Below are positions 34,718 to 43,807 of a stretch of DNA of 64,000 nucleotides, piece by piece. Origin of the DNA: JANQMX01 sp965247175 (GTDB taxonomy: Bacteria; Pseudomonadota; Alphaproteobacteria; Kiloniellales; DSM-21159); assembly GCA_965247175.1 (NCBI GenBank), contig OZ252006.1:4464001-4528000 (forward strand), written 5' to 3'. The position numbers and the translations under genes are program-made. The notes below the pieces were generated by a model. It worked only from the letters and a program-made list of their open reading frames with translations, did no database searches and was not told the origin of the DNA. Numbering within the stretch: position 1 is the stretch's first letter; every line of letters starts with the position of its first letter.

Positions 34718-34744
34718 AGGGGCGCTCTGAATAAGAGCGCCCCT
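34718..34744 (-). terminator. Hairpin after the class III alcohol dehydrogenase gene
   Basis: AGGGGCGCTCT and AGAGCGCCCCT form a perfect 11-bp stem around GAATA. It follows the stop by 30 bases. The trailing TTCTGCTT on the minus strand is only modestly T-rich, so partial readthrough to the SDR gene is possible. Confidence 0.7.
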
Positions 34745-34774
34745 CTCGTTGCGTGCGGCGCGTCGCAGCGGCGC

Positions 34775-35884
<1,110 letters not shown>

Positions 35885-36015
35885 GCTTCCCTCCCTCTCT
35901 TCTTTCTTGGCAAAACAATCAGTAAACGGGCGCAAGTTTGCAGGTCGGCTGAAGCAGGGTCAAAGGCAAACTGCTGGCGATACACCTCGCTTCGCTGCGC
36001 ACTCGCAAAGCGGTC

Positions 36016-36873
36016 ATGAAGGCGTCGTTGAAAATGATCTGGTCTCTGCTGATCTTCGCCCTCGTGACCTATGCGGTCATCATGGTCGGGCTGTTTTTCA
36101 TGCAGCGGCAGATGATCTACCAGCCGGATCGGCGCGACTTCACGCTCGCCATTCCGCCGGAGCCGGGCTACCAGGTCATCGACACCGAGACGGCAGACGG
36201 CCTTCGGCTGCGCCACCTTTGGGCCCCGCCGGAAAGCCCCGACGCGCCAGTCTTCCTCGTCTTTCATGGCAACGCCGGCAATGTCAGCCACCGCCCCGGC
36301 AAGTTTGCCTTCCTGGACGGCAGCGGCGCCGGCATTTTGCTGACCGAGTATCGCGGTTTTGGGGGCAATCCCGGTAGTCCCGACGAGAAGGGCCTCTACG
36401 CCGACGCTCGCTCAGTCCTAGGCTGGCTTGCCGACGCTGGGGTCCCGCCAAGTCGCATCGTGCTTTACGGTGAGTCCTTGGGGAGCGGCGTTGCCACCAA
36501 GATGGCAGCTGAGCTGACCGCACAGGGAACGCCACCGCGCGCGCTGGTCCTCGAGGCCCCCTACACGTCGGTTCCTGCCGTGGCGCAGCGTCGCTTCTGG
36601 TGGTTGCCCGCCACACTGCTGACTTTGGATCGATTCGACAGCCTTTCGCGCATCGCCGACGTCGACACGGAGATCCTTATCCTCCACGGCACTGCCGACC
36701 GTGTGGTGCCCTACGACATGGGGGTCGCGCTGGCCGAAGCGGCCGGCCCGCGTGCGCGCCTTCTGTCGATGGAGGGCGCCGGCCATATCGAGTTGCTGGA
36801 CATCGAGGAGGTCCAAGCGGCGTTGCGGGGCCTGGTGAGAGCCAGCACCCCAGTTCTGCCCGCCAGCGACTAG
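36016..36873 (+). CDS. Alpha/beta hydrolase with N-terminal membrane anchor (BEM46/ABHD13-like)
   Basis: 285 residues. One membrane helix at ~8-30 (IWSLLIFALVTYAVIMVGLFF) anchors the enzyme. The hydrolase domain has LVFHGNAGN (oxyanion, ~81-89), the elbow GESLGSG with nucleophile Ser (~154), Asp in LHGTADRVVP (~237) and His in GAGHIELL (~262). TEYRGFGGNPGSPDEKGLYAD is also typical of the BEM46/YfhR type. The substrate is unknown. It stands alone downstream of the divergent alcohol dehydrogenase. Confidence 0.85.
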   Translation: MKASLKMIWSLLIFALVTYAVIMVGLFFMQRQMIYQPDRRDFTLAIPPEPGYQVIDTETADGLRLRHLWAPPESPDAPVFLVFHGNAGNVSHRPGKFAFLDGSGAGILLTEYRGFGGNPGSPDEKGLYADARSVLGWLADAGVPPSRIVLYGESLGSGVATKMAAELTAQGTPPRALVLEAPYTSVPAVAQRRFWWLPATLLTLDRFDSLSRIADVDTEILILHGTADRVVPYDMGVALAEAAGPRARLLSMEGAGHIELLDIEEVQAALRGLVRASTPVLPASD

Positions 36874-37064
36874 GCTGCATCATAACGAAAAGTTTACTTA
36901 AGAATTTAAGCATATAAATTTACAGTTGCGAGTCGATAATGCTTTCGGCGGGAAAGCGACGTGGGATGTCTGGGGTGATGGCCGGGGGACGGCGGGCTTT
37001 AGCTCAAATTTTACCGGTATTGCTTAGAAGCAGGGCCGCGACCGGCAGCGGAGGGATCGCGTCC
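36874..37064. other. AT-rich leader upstream of the first VPLPA-CTERM gene
   Basis: The first ~60 bases are AT-rich and hold CTTAA-GAAT-TTAAG (an inverted repeat) directly before CATATAAATTT, a possible -10 region. GCGACGTGGGATG near 36957 partly resembles the repeat found before the fasciclin gene. GGAGGG at 37050-37055 is the ribosome site for ATG 37065. Confidence 0.4.
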
Positions 37065-37688
37065 ATGAGGGCTGTCTTTTTTGTCTCTATCTTGCTGTTG
37101 GCGAGTCTCTCGCTCGGCCTTGCGAGCAAGGACGCGCGGGCCGAGGCGGTTATTCCTTCGCCTACTGCGATTACGTTCAACGACTTTTTTCTCGACTTTG
37201 TCGACGACAACGAACTGTCCGTAACGCCGCTTGGCACGGCGGATCTCAGCGTGCCTGTCCTTACGCTGCCGGTGACCGGTGTGACGGTGCTCGGTACTTT
37301 GGAACAGGTTGCTGTAGAGCACGAGGGGTCTGGCTTCGGCATTAGCGGTGGGCCGCTGAACCTAAGCGTCAACCTGCAGAACCTAGTGATCGATACCTTA
37401 GCCCTGAACATCATGGGCGATCTCGACGTCAACGGGCTGGTTCCGCCGAGCACGCCTTTGACGCTTTTCGAGCTGGTCGGTGGCCAAACTCAAGGCGAGC
37501 TGGACTTGTTGGTCTCTGCCGACCTCGCTGGCATCATGTCCACGTTCCTCGGCATTGACGATCTCTCAGGCGCGAACATCGCGAGCTTGACGGCGCCGCA
37601 GGCCGTACCTCTGCCGCCGGCGGCTTGGTTGTTCCTCACAGCGCTTTGCAGCGTTTTCATCTTCCGCAAGATGGCAAGCCGCGCCTGA
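37065..37688 (+). CDS. VPLPA-CTERM sorting-domain secreted protein (paralogue 1)
   Basis: 207 residues. The signal peptide starts MRAVFFVSILLLASLSLGLA and ends before EAVIPSP. The mature domain has the pattern ITFNDFFLDFVDDNELSVTPLGTADL, then EHEGSGFGISGG and NLVIDTLALNIMGDL. The C-terminus is VPLPPAAWLFLTALCSVFIF followed by RKMASRA, the VPLPA variant of the exosortase sorting signal. The protein at 40.3-40.9 kb has the same organisation (TFNQTLVDFVTDNSITPAAVGTADLTLP, EHDGSGLSL, FLIDTNAPNISGV). The mature part has no catalytic motif. An upstream extension to 36939 was rejected because the signal peptide and GGAGGG site fix the start. Function is unknown; a surface or matrix protein is likely. 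Confidence 0.82.
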   Translation: MRAVFFVSILLLASLSLGLASKDARAEAVIPSPTAITFNDFFLDFVDDNELSVTPLGTADLSVPVLTLPVTGVTVLGTLEQVAVEHEGSGFGISGGPLNLSVNLQNLVIDTLALNIMGDLDVNGLVPPSTPLTLFELVGGQTQGELDLLVSADLAGIMSTFLGIDDLSGANIASLTAPQAVPLPPAAWLFLTALCSVFIFRKMASRA

Positions 37689-37706
37689 CCGCCGCTCGAG
37701 CGGCGG
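37689..37706. terminator. Palindromic hairpin between convergent genes
   Basis: CCGCCGC-TCGA-GCGGCGG is a perfect palindrome that follows the VPLPA stop at once and precedes the end of the minus-strand gene by 14 bases. No T-run follows, so termination strength is uncertain. Confidence 0.5.
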
Positions 37707-37719
37707 CAGAGTTGGGCAT

Positions 37720-38724
37720 CTAACGGGTTGAGACGGCTCCTTCCGGTGCAAAGGCATCCGGTAGGCTGGCGAGCAAGGTGCCGCGCGCAGTGACATCTTC
37801 CGGCAAAGGCAAGCCGAACTCGACGCGGAAGTCGCCGTCATAGGGCCCGACGAACAGTGCCAATTCGCCTGCCAAGGGTGCCACGCGTGCGGCTTCGTCG
37901 AAGCTGTGGCCGAGTCCGGCGATGGTGAAGCCAGGCGCCGCACTGGTCGCTTCCAAGTAGCCTTCGACGGACAAACGCACGAGCGGCGTGGTTGCGCCCG
38001 GGAAGCGGCCCGGCTGGAGCTGCTCGGTAATGAAGAGCGGACCGGAGCGCTGACCGATTGCTGTGACGAAGCTACCCGCAGGTGGGCGGGGCGTGGCGCT
38101 GGGCAGTATCAGCCGCATGGTTCCCAGACGCTGCCTGCCGTCCGCGCCATCGTGAACGACGCCAGCCAGCACCATGGGGCCGCTGTCCTCCACGAGATCG
38201 ATACGCGAGGCGCTGATCTGCGTTGGGCTTCGCCATGCGCCGGAGACGGCGATACGCTGACCCTGCCGCAGGCGGAACGGGCGTCCGTTCCCGGTCAGGA
38301 GCGGTGCATTGGGCTCTACAACCACCTCCACGCCCAGGCAGCTGAAGCGCTGACGATCCTGCGCGACAGCCTCGACCGGGCCGACGAGGGGTTGGAATAG
38401 GCTGATGGTCTGAGCGCTCAGTCCGCCGTCGGCCTCAAGGGCAACCATGGCCAGCGAATGGCCAGTTCCCAGCTCGGCGACTTCGCGGCGGCCGAATGCA
38501 TCGGTCAGGGTAGTGCCGGCGCTTGCCGCGACTCTCAGGCCGTTGATCAGCAAGCCGTCGCGGTTCTGCAGGGTGCCAATGATGCCGGTGCCCCCGACGC
38601 CGCCTTCGACCGGGCGTTGTTCACCTTCAGCAGACTGGGCCAGCGCCATTCTGTGGCCGCAGGTCGCGAGTGCCGTGAGGCCGAGCCCCAAGAGGACTGT
38701 CCGTCGTTGCATGCCTTTCGCCAT
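37720..38724 (-). CDS. Secreted DUF5666-like beta-domain protein
   Basis: 334 residues. The N-terminus RRTVLLGLGLTALATCG is a signal peptide, with two arginines of a possible Tat type. The mature region shows repeated short beta domains such as GTGIIGTLQNRDGLLINGLRV (~46-66), FSCLGVEVVVEPN and LRQGQRIAVSGAWRSPTQISASRI, the pattern of DUF5666. No catalytic residues. It is 16 bases downstream of the DUF6502 gene and is surely cotranscribed. DUF6502/DUF5666 pairs occur together in other proteobacteria, from memory. The start at 38724 has GGGAAGGG upstream; ATG 38712 is an alternative. Confidence 0.75.
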   Translation of the reverse strand: MAKGMQRRTVLLGLGLTALATCGHRMALAQSAEGEQRPVEGGVGGTGIIGTLQNRDGLLINGLRVAASAGTTLTDAFGRREVAELGTGHSLAMVALEADGGLSAQTISLFQPLVGPVEAVAQDRQRFSCLGVEVVVEPNAPLLTGNGRPFRLRQGQRIAVSGAWRSPTQISASRIDLVEDSGPMVLAGVVHDGADGRQRLGTMRLILPSATPRPPAGSFVTAIGQRSGPLFITEQLQPGRFPGATTPLVRLSVEGYLEATSAAPGFTIAGLGHSFDEAARVAPLAGELALFVGPYDGDFRVEFGLPLPEDVTARGTLLASLPDAFAPEGAVSTR

Positions 38725-38739
38725 TTTCCCTTCCCGTCC

Positions 38740-39582
38740 TCAGTCCTCTTCCGGCGGCCGCTCATCCACGCGGTAGAAGTAGATGCCGAAGCGGAACCTC
38801 TGATGGGCTCCTTCCTTGCCGGCATCCTGCGACTGTTGGCTGTAGCCGACCCGGTTGAGCTCAGACAAGGCTTCGCCGCCGAGGGTGCGTGCTTTGGCCT
38901 CGATCTCGTCCACCGATTTACCGGACAGGTTGTTGTAAAACACAGCTCTCTCAAAGAACGGCGGCTTGCCCTCTGCCAGCACATTGTCCGTCGCAGCCGC
39001 TACGTGGTCGCCCAGGTTCTCGGTGAAAAAGTGCAGCCGGTCGTCGCTGCCGTTCTGGTCCAGATAGGCCTCCGCCTGCAGCGTCACGCGCTGCTCACCC
39101 TCGTCCAGCGACACCAGCCGGCGGTGGAGCAATTCGTCGAGGATGGTCCGGGGCCTGACGTCGCGGGATATCGAGGCTACGAGGCGATCGAATGACGCGC
39201 CTTCGTCGGCCTGTCGCGGCAGAGGTAGCGGCCGACCCTCTGCATCGGTCGTCTCCGGGCTGGCCAGCCAGCGGCCGATCACCGTGGCGATCAACGTGAT
39301 TCTCCGGCCAGGGACGCCGTCACCCACGTCGTTACGTCCGCGCAGCTGCCGGACGTCTTTGCGGTGGACTCCAGTCAGGACGCTGACGCGGCTGTCTGTT
39401 ACCGGCTCTTCGTCCAAGCGGAAGTCGCGTTCGGCAACCTCCACATAGAGCTCTTTGAGGATCGCATAGAGGCTCGGCGCGGTAATCCCGCGCGCGATCA
39501 ACGCCTTCACCAGCGGCCGCAGAATCCGTCTGGCGGCCCCGATCCAGGCTTCCCCTTCATTGCTCTCTGTCGACCTTGTCAT
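38740..39582 (-). CDS. DUF6502 family protein, possible DNA-binding regulator
   Basis: 280 residues without signal peptide or membrane segment. The N-terminal ~130 residues match the DUF6502 pattern: RRILRPLVKALIARGITAPSLYAILKELYVEVAERDF, then TDSRVSVLTGVHRKDVRQLRG (~60-82), which looks like a winged-helix recognition segment. The middle has TLQAEAYLDQNG and the C-terminus a predicted alpha/beta part ending GIYFYRVDERPPEED. A transcription-factor role is inferred from the helix-turn-helix-like segment. It is divergent from the fasciclin gene across a control region with repeated CGTGGGAAAA, and is the first gene of an operon with the DUF5666-like gene. Confidence 0.78.
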   Translation of the reverse strand: MTRSTESNEGEAWIGAARRILRPLVKALIARGITAPSLYAILKELYVEVAERDFRLDEEPVTDSRVSVLTGVHRKDVRQLRGRNDVGDGVPGRRITLIATVIGRWLASPETTDAEGRPLPLPRQADEGASFDRLVASISRDVRPRTILDELLHRRLVSLDEGEQRVTLQAEAYLDQNGSDDRLHFFTENLGDHVAAATDNVLAEGKPPFFERAVFYNNLSGKSVDEIEAKARTLGGEALSELNRVGYSQQSQDAGKEGAHQRFRFGIYFYRVDERPPEED

Positions 39583-39626
39583 TGAGCAAAAACTAGTGCG
39601 CGTGGGAAAAAGTCACACAGCTGTAG

Positions 39627-39656
39627 TTGACCTTTTTGCATACCGTGCCATATCGT
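39627..39656 (+). promoter_or_regulatory. Candidate promoter of the fasciclin gene
   Basis: TTGACC at 39627-39632 is followed after 17 bases by ATATCG at 39650-39655, a weak -10. It lies between two copies of CGTGGGAAAA. Confidence 0.35.
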
Positions 39657-39665
39657 CTCACGCAA

Positions 39666-39686
39666 ACGTGGGAAAATTTCCCACGT
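39666..39686. promoter_or_regulatory. Perfect palindrome ACGTGGGAAA-A-TTTCCCACGT, candidate operator
   Basis: Ten-base arms around one central A. The left arm repeats CGTGGGAAAA at 39601-39610, near the DUF6502 start. A repeated site on both sides of a promoter in front of a putative regulator suggests an operator. It could instead be a hairpin of the 5' UTR. It precedes the AAGGAGG site of the fasciclin gene by only ~5 bases. Confidence 0.5.
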
Positions 39687-39706
39687 CTTTCAAGGAGGTC
39701 TAATCC

Positions 39707-40198
39707 ATGTACGTGAAGACTTTGTTAATCGCTCTCGTCGTCGCCGCGGTGGCTGGGTGCGCCTCGCGGAACGAGTCAGCTCCGGCGGCCCAAATGGATA
39801 TTGTTGATACCGCAGTGGCGGCGGGCTCCTTCAACACGCTGGTCACGGCGGTGCAGACGGCCGGTCTGGTCGATACCCTGAAGGGTCCCGGGCCTTTCAC
39901 CGTTTTCGCACCAACCGACGAAGCTTTCGCCAAGCTCCCGGCCGGCACCGTCGAGAACCTGCTGAAGCCGGAGAATAAGGACCAGCTCGTTTCCATCCTG
40001 ACCTACCACGTGGTCCCCGGCGAGACCTATGCCGCCGACTTGGCCGGCAAGCAGCTGCAGGTCGCGACCGTGGAAGGCGAGAGCGTGGACATCGACGGCA
40101 CCAACGGCGTCACCGTGGACGGCGCCTCGGTCATCCAGGCCGACGTGCGCGCCACCAACGGTGTCATTCACGTCATCGACGAGGTCATCCTGCCCTAG
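39707..40198 (+). CDS. Fasciclin-domain lipoprotein
   Basis: 163 residues. The lipoprotein signal MYVKTLLIALVVAAVAGC has lipobox AVAGC (Cys 18). One fasciclin domain follows (~30-163): DIVDTAVAAGSFNTLVTAVQTAGL (helix region), GPFTVFAPTDEAFAKLP (H1 box), LTYHVVPGETY, and the H2-like GVIHVIDEVILP at the end. This is a complete domain of normal size. Such proteins are adhesive or surface proteins; this one is anchored in the outer or inner membrane. AAGGAGG lies 13 bases before ATG. Its neighbours are a DUF6502 regulator (divergent) and a VPLPA-CTERM protein 107 bases downstream. Confidence 0.93.
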   Translation: MYVKTLLIALVVAAVAGCASRNESAPAAQMDIVDTAVAAGSFNTLVTAVQTAGLVDTLKGPGPFTVFAPTDEAFAKLPAGTVENLLKPENKDQLVSILTYHVVPGETYAADLAGKQLQVATVEGESVDIDGTNGVTVDGASVIQADVRATNGVIHVIDEVILP

Positions 40199-40227
40199 TG
40201 CACTGGGCGCAGGATCACACCGCAGCG

Positions 40228-40296
40228 GGCCGTGCCGTCGCCTGAGCAGGGAGGCACGGCCTTGGCTGCTTTAACCCAAAGTGTGAACAGCCAAGG
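40228..40296 (+). promoter_or_regulatory. Two hairpins before the second VPLPA gene, one covering the ribosome site
   Basis: Stem 1 is GGCCGTGCC (40228-40236) with GGCACGGCC (40253-40261). Stem 2 is CCTTGGCTG (40260-40268) with CAGCCAAGG (40288-40296), and its right arm covers the first half of AAGGAGG (40293-40299), the ribosome site of ATG 40306. The stems share two bases. Stem 1 could end the fasciclin message; stem 2 could restrain translation. Confidence 0.45.
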
Positions 40297-40305
40297 AGGC
40301 GAACA

Positions 40306-40926
40306 ATGCGAAGATTGCTTGCTTTTGCTGTCGTCAGTTTGGCCCTTGCCATCTCGGCCGGAACGGCCAAGGCAGCGGCCATTACTGGCGGCACAACCGT
40401 CGTCACTTTCAATCAGACCCTTGTCGACTTCGTTACCGACAACTCCATCACGCCGGCCGCCGTCGGCACGGCGGATCTCACTCTGCCGGACATCACCTTT
40501 CCGATTACCGGCGGCAGCTTCGACACGGGGCTGATTGAGCATGACGGGTCCGGCCTCTCGCTGACCCGCAACCTGGGTGGCGTTGATTTCGTTCTCTCTC
40601 TCGAGAACTTCCTGATTGATACCAACGCGCCCAACATCTCTGGTGTTGTTACCCTGAACGGTCTGCCCATCGGTGGCGGTCCGCTGCCTTTGTTCGAGTT
40701 GGCTCCCTCCGGCAGCGTGCCGGGGGCGTTGGACGTCGCGGTCAGTGCCACGGCCGCTGCGGCGATCACGGGCCTTCTCGGTGCCCCGATTCTCGACGGC
40801 ACTGTCATCGGCACGGCCGTCACCTCGCCGGTTCCTTTGCCGGCGGCGGCATGGCTGTTCCTCTCCGCTATCGCCGCGGTCTTCGGCTGGCGGAAGTTGC
40901 AGTCGCGGTCCGGTGCAACCGCATAG
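40306..40926 (+). CDS. VPLPA-CTERM sorting-domain secreted protein (paralogue 2)
   Basis: 206 residues. The signal peptide RRLLAFAVVSLALAISAGTAKA ends at about residue 24 (described; one residue longer than I quote as motif). The mature domain repeats the layout of paralogue 1: TVVTFNQTLVDFVTDNS, GTADLTLPDITFPITGG, EHDGSGLSL, FLIDTNAPNISGVVTLNGL and GALDVAVSATAAA. The C-terminus is VPLPAAAWLFLSAIAAVFGW plus RKLQSRSG, the VPLPA-CTERM signal. It is 107 bases after the fasciclin gene and followed by a clear terminator, so the two may be one transcript. The role is unknown; a surface location after exosortase processing is expected. Confidence 0.85.
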   Translation: MRRLLAFAVVSLALAISAGTAKAAAITGGTTVVTFNQTLVDFVTDNSITPAAVGTADLTLPDITFPITGGSFDTGLIEHDGSGLSLTRNLGGVDFVLSLENFLIDTNAPNISGVVTLNGLPIGGGPLPLFELAPSGSVPGALDVAVSATAAAAITGLLGAPILDGTVIGTAVTSPVPLPAAAWLFLSAIAAVFGWRKLQSRSGATA

Positions 40927-40946
40927 TTAGTCTTGGGGTTATGGGG

Positions 40947-40979
40947 CTGCGGCGGGCTAGGGCGCCGCAGTCTTTTTTC
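40947..40979 (+). terminator. Rho-independent terminator after the second VPLPA gene
   Basis: CTGCGGCG pairs with CGCCGCAG around an eight-base loop and is followed by TCTTTTTTC. It ends three bases before the convergent molybdopterin gene's stop. Confidence 0.9.
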
Positions 40980-40981
40980 GA

Positions 40982-42607
40982 CTACGACGCCGATTTCAGC
41001 TCTGCATAACGGGCCGGCGTATCCACATCGATCAGCACGGCGTCGCTCGCCACCGGTACCTCGGCCACCAGCTCCGGATAGCCCTTGACGATACGGCGCG
41101 CGCCGATGTCGCCGGTCACGTCGCCGATCTCATCGAAAAAGCGTCGAGCCAGCAGAACCGGGTTGCCGCGCTCGCCTTGCCAGGTCGGTATGCAGATGGC
41201 CCGACCCTCGATCGGATTGAAGGCGGCAATCAACTGGTCGATCACCTTGGCAGCCACCCGTGGCATATCCCCCAGCACAACCAGGGCACCGTCCAAATCC
41301 GATGGCAGCTTGGCCAGACCGGCGCGCAGCGAAGTGCTGAGCCCCAAGGCGAAGTCCGGATTGTGGGCGTAAGCTACCTCGGTGCCGGACAACGCCGCTT
41401 CGACAGCGTCCCGGTCGTGGCCAGTGACCACAACGCAAGGGCCGGCTTGCGAGGATGAGACAGCCTCGACCGCCCAGCGCAGCATCGGCTTTCCGTCTAC
41501 TTCGAGCAGAAGCTTGTTGGCTTCGCCCATGCGGCGCGACTGGCCGGCAGCCAAGACCACCGCGCCGATGCGCGGCGCCCGCGGAAGTGCGGCTGCGGTT
41601 ACGGCTTCATCCCGAGGCAGTGGGCGTCCACCGATCTCCTTCAAGAGGCCGCCAGCGCCCATCTGCATGACGTCCTGCCGCGTCACATCGAGGCCAGCGA
41701 TCAGCCGTTGCAGCACCCAGTCGAAGCCGTTCAGCTTTGGAGAGCGGGCGCAGCCGGGTAGGCCAAGAATGGGCGTTTCTCCCTTGCGGGCGAGCAGCAG
41801 CAGGTTGCCTGGGTCGACGGGCATGCCGAAGTGATCGATCGTGCCGCCGGCAGCCTCGATACCGGCCGGCACGATGTCGCGCCGATCGACGATGGCCGAC
41901 GCACCGGAGATCAGCACCATGTCGGCGCCCTGAGACAGGGCCTGCTCAACGGCTTCGCCGACGGCGCCGGTCTCGTGCGAGACCCGCGTTTCGCCCGCCA
42001 GGGCGCAGCCCAGGCCTTGGAGCCGCGCTGCGGCGGCCTCCCTGGTCTTGTCCAGGATGCTCGGCTTGAGTCCGGGCAGAGTGGTCTGAATGAGAGCTAC
42101 GTGCTTTTCCGCAAAGGGGGCGACGCACACCAGCGGCCGGGCTGCCCTCAGGATTTCCAGGCAACGGGTTAGGCTATCCTGCCGCACGGCAAAGGGGATG
42201 ATCTTCACCGTGGCCAGGAGCTGGCGCGGGCCGACAGGCTCGTAGGGCGCAAGGCTGGCAATGGTCACCGCCTCATCCACGGCATTTACCGCGTCCAGCA
42301 CTTCGCGGTCGATGACCAACAGGCCCGCACCATCCGCAACCAGATTGCAGCGTCCGGTAAAGGCGGCCGTCAGAGTGGCGCCGGAGCCGAGCGCTGCTTC
42401 GGCCAGCTGCGTCGCAGCCTCGTCCTCGTGGACATCGCCATCTTCCAGGCGAGCCGCGATGACCTCCGGGACGCCGGCGTCCTGGAGGCGCTCGACATCC
42501 TCGGCCGAGAGGATTCGACCTTTCTTGAAGGCGATGCGCCCTTGCTTAACGCTATGGGCCAAGATGGCGCCCTCGGCCTCACCGAGCGGCGTGGGTCCGA
42601 ACAGCAT
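40982..42607 (-). CDS. Molybdopterin-binding protein fused to molybdenum cofactor nucleotidyltransferase
   Basis: 541 residues, two domains. Residues ~1-330 are a MoeA/MogA-like molybdopterin-binding part (GPTPLGEAEGAILAHSV at the N-terminus; DMVLISGASAIVDRRDIVPAGIEAAGG near 225-250; PVDPGNLLLLARKGETPILGLPGCARSP). Residues ~345-541 are a MocA/MobA-type transferase with GAVVLAAGQSRRMGEANKLLLEVDGKPMLRWAV (~349-380), the nucleotide motif, and VLGDMPRVAAKVIDQLI. This fusion accompanies CO-dehydrogenase and xanthine-dehydrogenase type molybdoenzymes and would make the CMP- or sulfido-form cofactor. It is the last gene of the maturation set. No molybdo-hydroxylase structural genes are in the window. 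Confidence 0.9.
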   Translation of the reverse strand: MLFGPTPLGEAEGAILAHSVKQGRIAFKKGRILSAEDVERLQDAGVPEVIAARLEDGDVHEDEAATQLAEAALGSGATLTAAFTGRCNLVADGAGLLVIDREVLDAVNAVDEAVTIASLAPYEPVGPRQLLATVKIIPFAVRQDSLTRCLEILRAARPLVCVAPFAEKHVALIQTTLPGLKPSILDKTREAAAARLQGLGCALAGETRVSHETGAVGEAVEQALSQGADMVLISGASAIVDRRDIVPAGIEAAGGTIDHFGMPVDPGNLLLLARKGETPILGLPGCARSPKLNGFDWVLQRLIAGLDVTRQDVMQMGAGGLLKEIGGRPLPRDEAVTAAALPRAPRIGAVVLAAGQSRRMGEANKLLLEVDGKPMLRWAVEAVSSSQAGPCVVVTGHDRDAVEAALSGTEVAYAHNPDFALGLSTSLRAGLAKLPSDLDGALVVLGDMPRVAAKVIDQLIAAFNPIEGRAICIPTWQGERGNPVLLARRFFDEIGDVTGDIGARRIVKGYPELVAEVPVASDAVLIDVDTPARYAELKSAS

Positions 42608-42691
42608 GCTGTTCCGCCTAGTCCTTGTAGTTCGCGTATCGATAGAAGATCGGTTCCGCAGGCCGGCGGATCAAGCGAGCAGGCGGGTGCG

Positions 42692-43807
42692 CTAGGGCCG
42701 GCCCATGGCTTCGTGCCACCAGATCTGCAGGGCAACCAGCGAGTGCTCGCTGTTGACGCCGCCGGCGGGGTCGACCATCAGCGGCCCCGGCCGGTAACCC
42801 TTGCTGGCCAGGCCGCGCTGCACCGACTCGACGATACGCACGTCCTCCGCGACGGTGGTCTCAAGGTCCTGATCGGCGGCGGCGAGCTGGTCGTCGCTGG
42901 CTTCGCCGTCCATGAAGTACCAGTCGCGCAGGATGCGGGTGCGGCCGGTGCCGTCGGGTATCCAGCGGTAAAGATTGACCACGCCCCCCGGGTAAACCTG
43001 GATGGAAGAGAGCGGCCAGAGATACCAGGAGGAATAGCCTTCTGCCTCACCCGGGCTCTTGTGTTCGTACCAGGCCTTCTCTGCCGGCGCTGCGTCGGCT
43101 CGGTGACGCAGGCAGTACTCTTGCGGCTCGATACGGTAGGACTTCGCCGCGACCACGCCGCGGGTAAAGGCGGGATGCGCGACCTGGCAGTGGTAGCACT
43201 CGCTGTAGTTCTCGACCGAGACCTTCCAATTGCAGTTTTCGACCAAGCTGACCCGCCGCAGCCGGCGTAGGCGTTCACCCTCCGGCACGTAGGCACGGAA
43301 CTGTGCTTCCAGCTCGCCATAGGCCTCGGCGACGGGCGGCGCGGACTCGTCCAGATTGACGAAGAGGAAGCCGCAGAGGCTTTCGAGCCGCACGCCGGTG
43401 AGGCAGATGCGGCTGGCATCGAAGCCGGGGACCTGCTGCTGGTTCGGCGCTTTACGTAGCCGGCCATCGAGATTGTAGGTCCAGGCGTGGTAGGGGCAGA
43501 CGATGGCGCGTACCGAGCCTGAGTCCTTGAGCAGCTCATGGGCGCGGTGCTGGCAGACATTGTAGAAGGCCTTAAGGCCTTCCTCCCGGGTCATGATGAC
43601 GAAGATCGACTGTCCGGCGATCTCGCAGGTGAAGTAGTCGCCCGGTTTCTCCAGTTCGGTGACATGGCCCACCAGCACCCAGCTGCGGTGAAACAGCTGC
43701 TCGATCTCTCTTTCGTAGACCTCCTGGTCGAGATAAGCGCTGGGTGGCAGCGCCCTCGGCGGTTGCCCCAGGGATGAGGTCCCGGACGTCGGAAAGGCTG
43801 ATCTCAT
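42692..43807 (-). CDS. Rieske-type ring-hydroxylating oxygenase, alpha subunit
   Basis: 371 residues. The Rieske centre is CQHRAHELLKDSGSVRAIVCPYHAWTYNLDG (Cys-x-His ... Cys-x2-His, ~86-116). The mononuclear iron region is VENYSECYHCQVAHPAF with two histidines (~200-213), and a downstream Asp near residue ~320 is expected (DWYFMDGEASDD). The overall order resembles choline/glycine-betaine/carnitine-type monooxygenases more than aromatic dioxygenases, but I would not name the substrate. A reductase gene is not adjacent. Start ATG 43807 has GAGGCG upstream; a TTG at 43822 is less likely. It lies between the two parts of the cox-type maturation genes. Confidence 0.88.
   Translation of the reverse strand: MRSAFPTSGTSSLGQPPRALPPSAYLDQEVYEREIEQLFHRSWVLVGHVTELEKPGDYFTCEIAGQSIFVIMTREEGLKAFYNVCQHRAHELLKDSGSVRAIVCPYHAWTYNLDGRLRKAPNQQQVPGFDASRICLTGVRLESLCGFLFVNLDESAPPVAEAYGELEAQFRAYVPEGERLRRLRRVSLVENCNWKVSVENYSECYHCQVAHPAFTRGVVAAKSYRIEPQEYCLRHRADAAPAEKAWYEHKSPGEAEGYSSWYLWPLSSIQVYPGGVVNLYRWIPDGTGRTRILRDWYFMDGEASDDQLAAADQDLETTVAEDVRIVESVQRGLASKGYRPGPLMVDPAGGVNSEHSLVALQIWWHEAMGRP

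Noticed and set aside
39666..39686. Reading the palindrome before the fasciclin gene as a transcription terminator
   Set aside because: It lies between the likely promoter and the ribosome site, has no T-run beyond CTTT, and one arm is repeated upstream; an operator or UTR element fits better.
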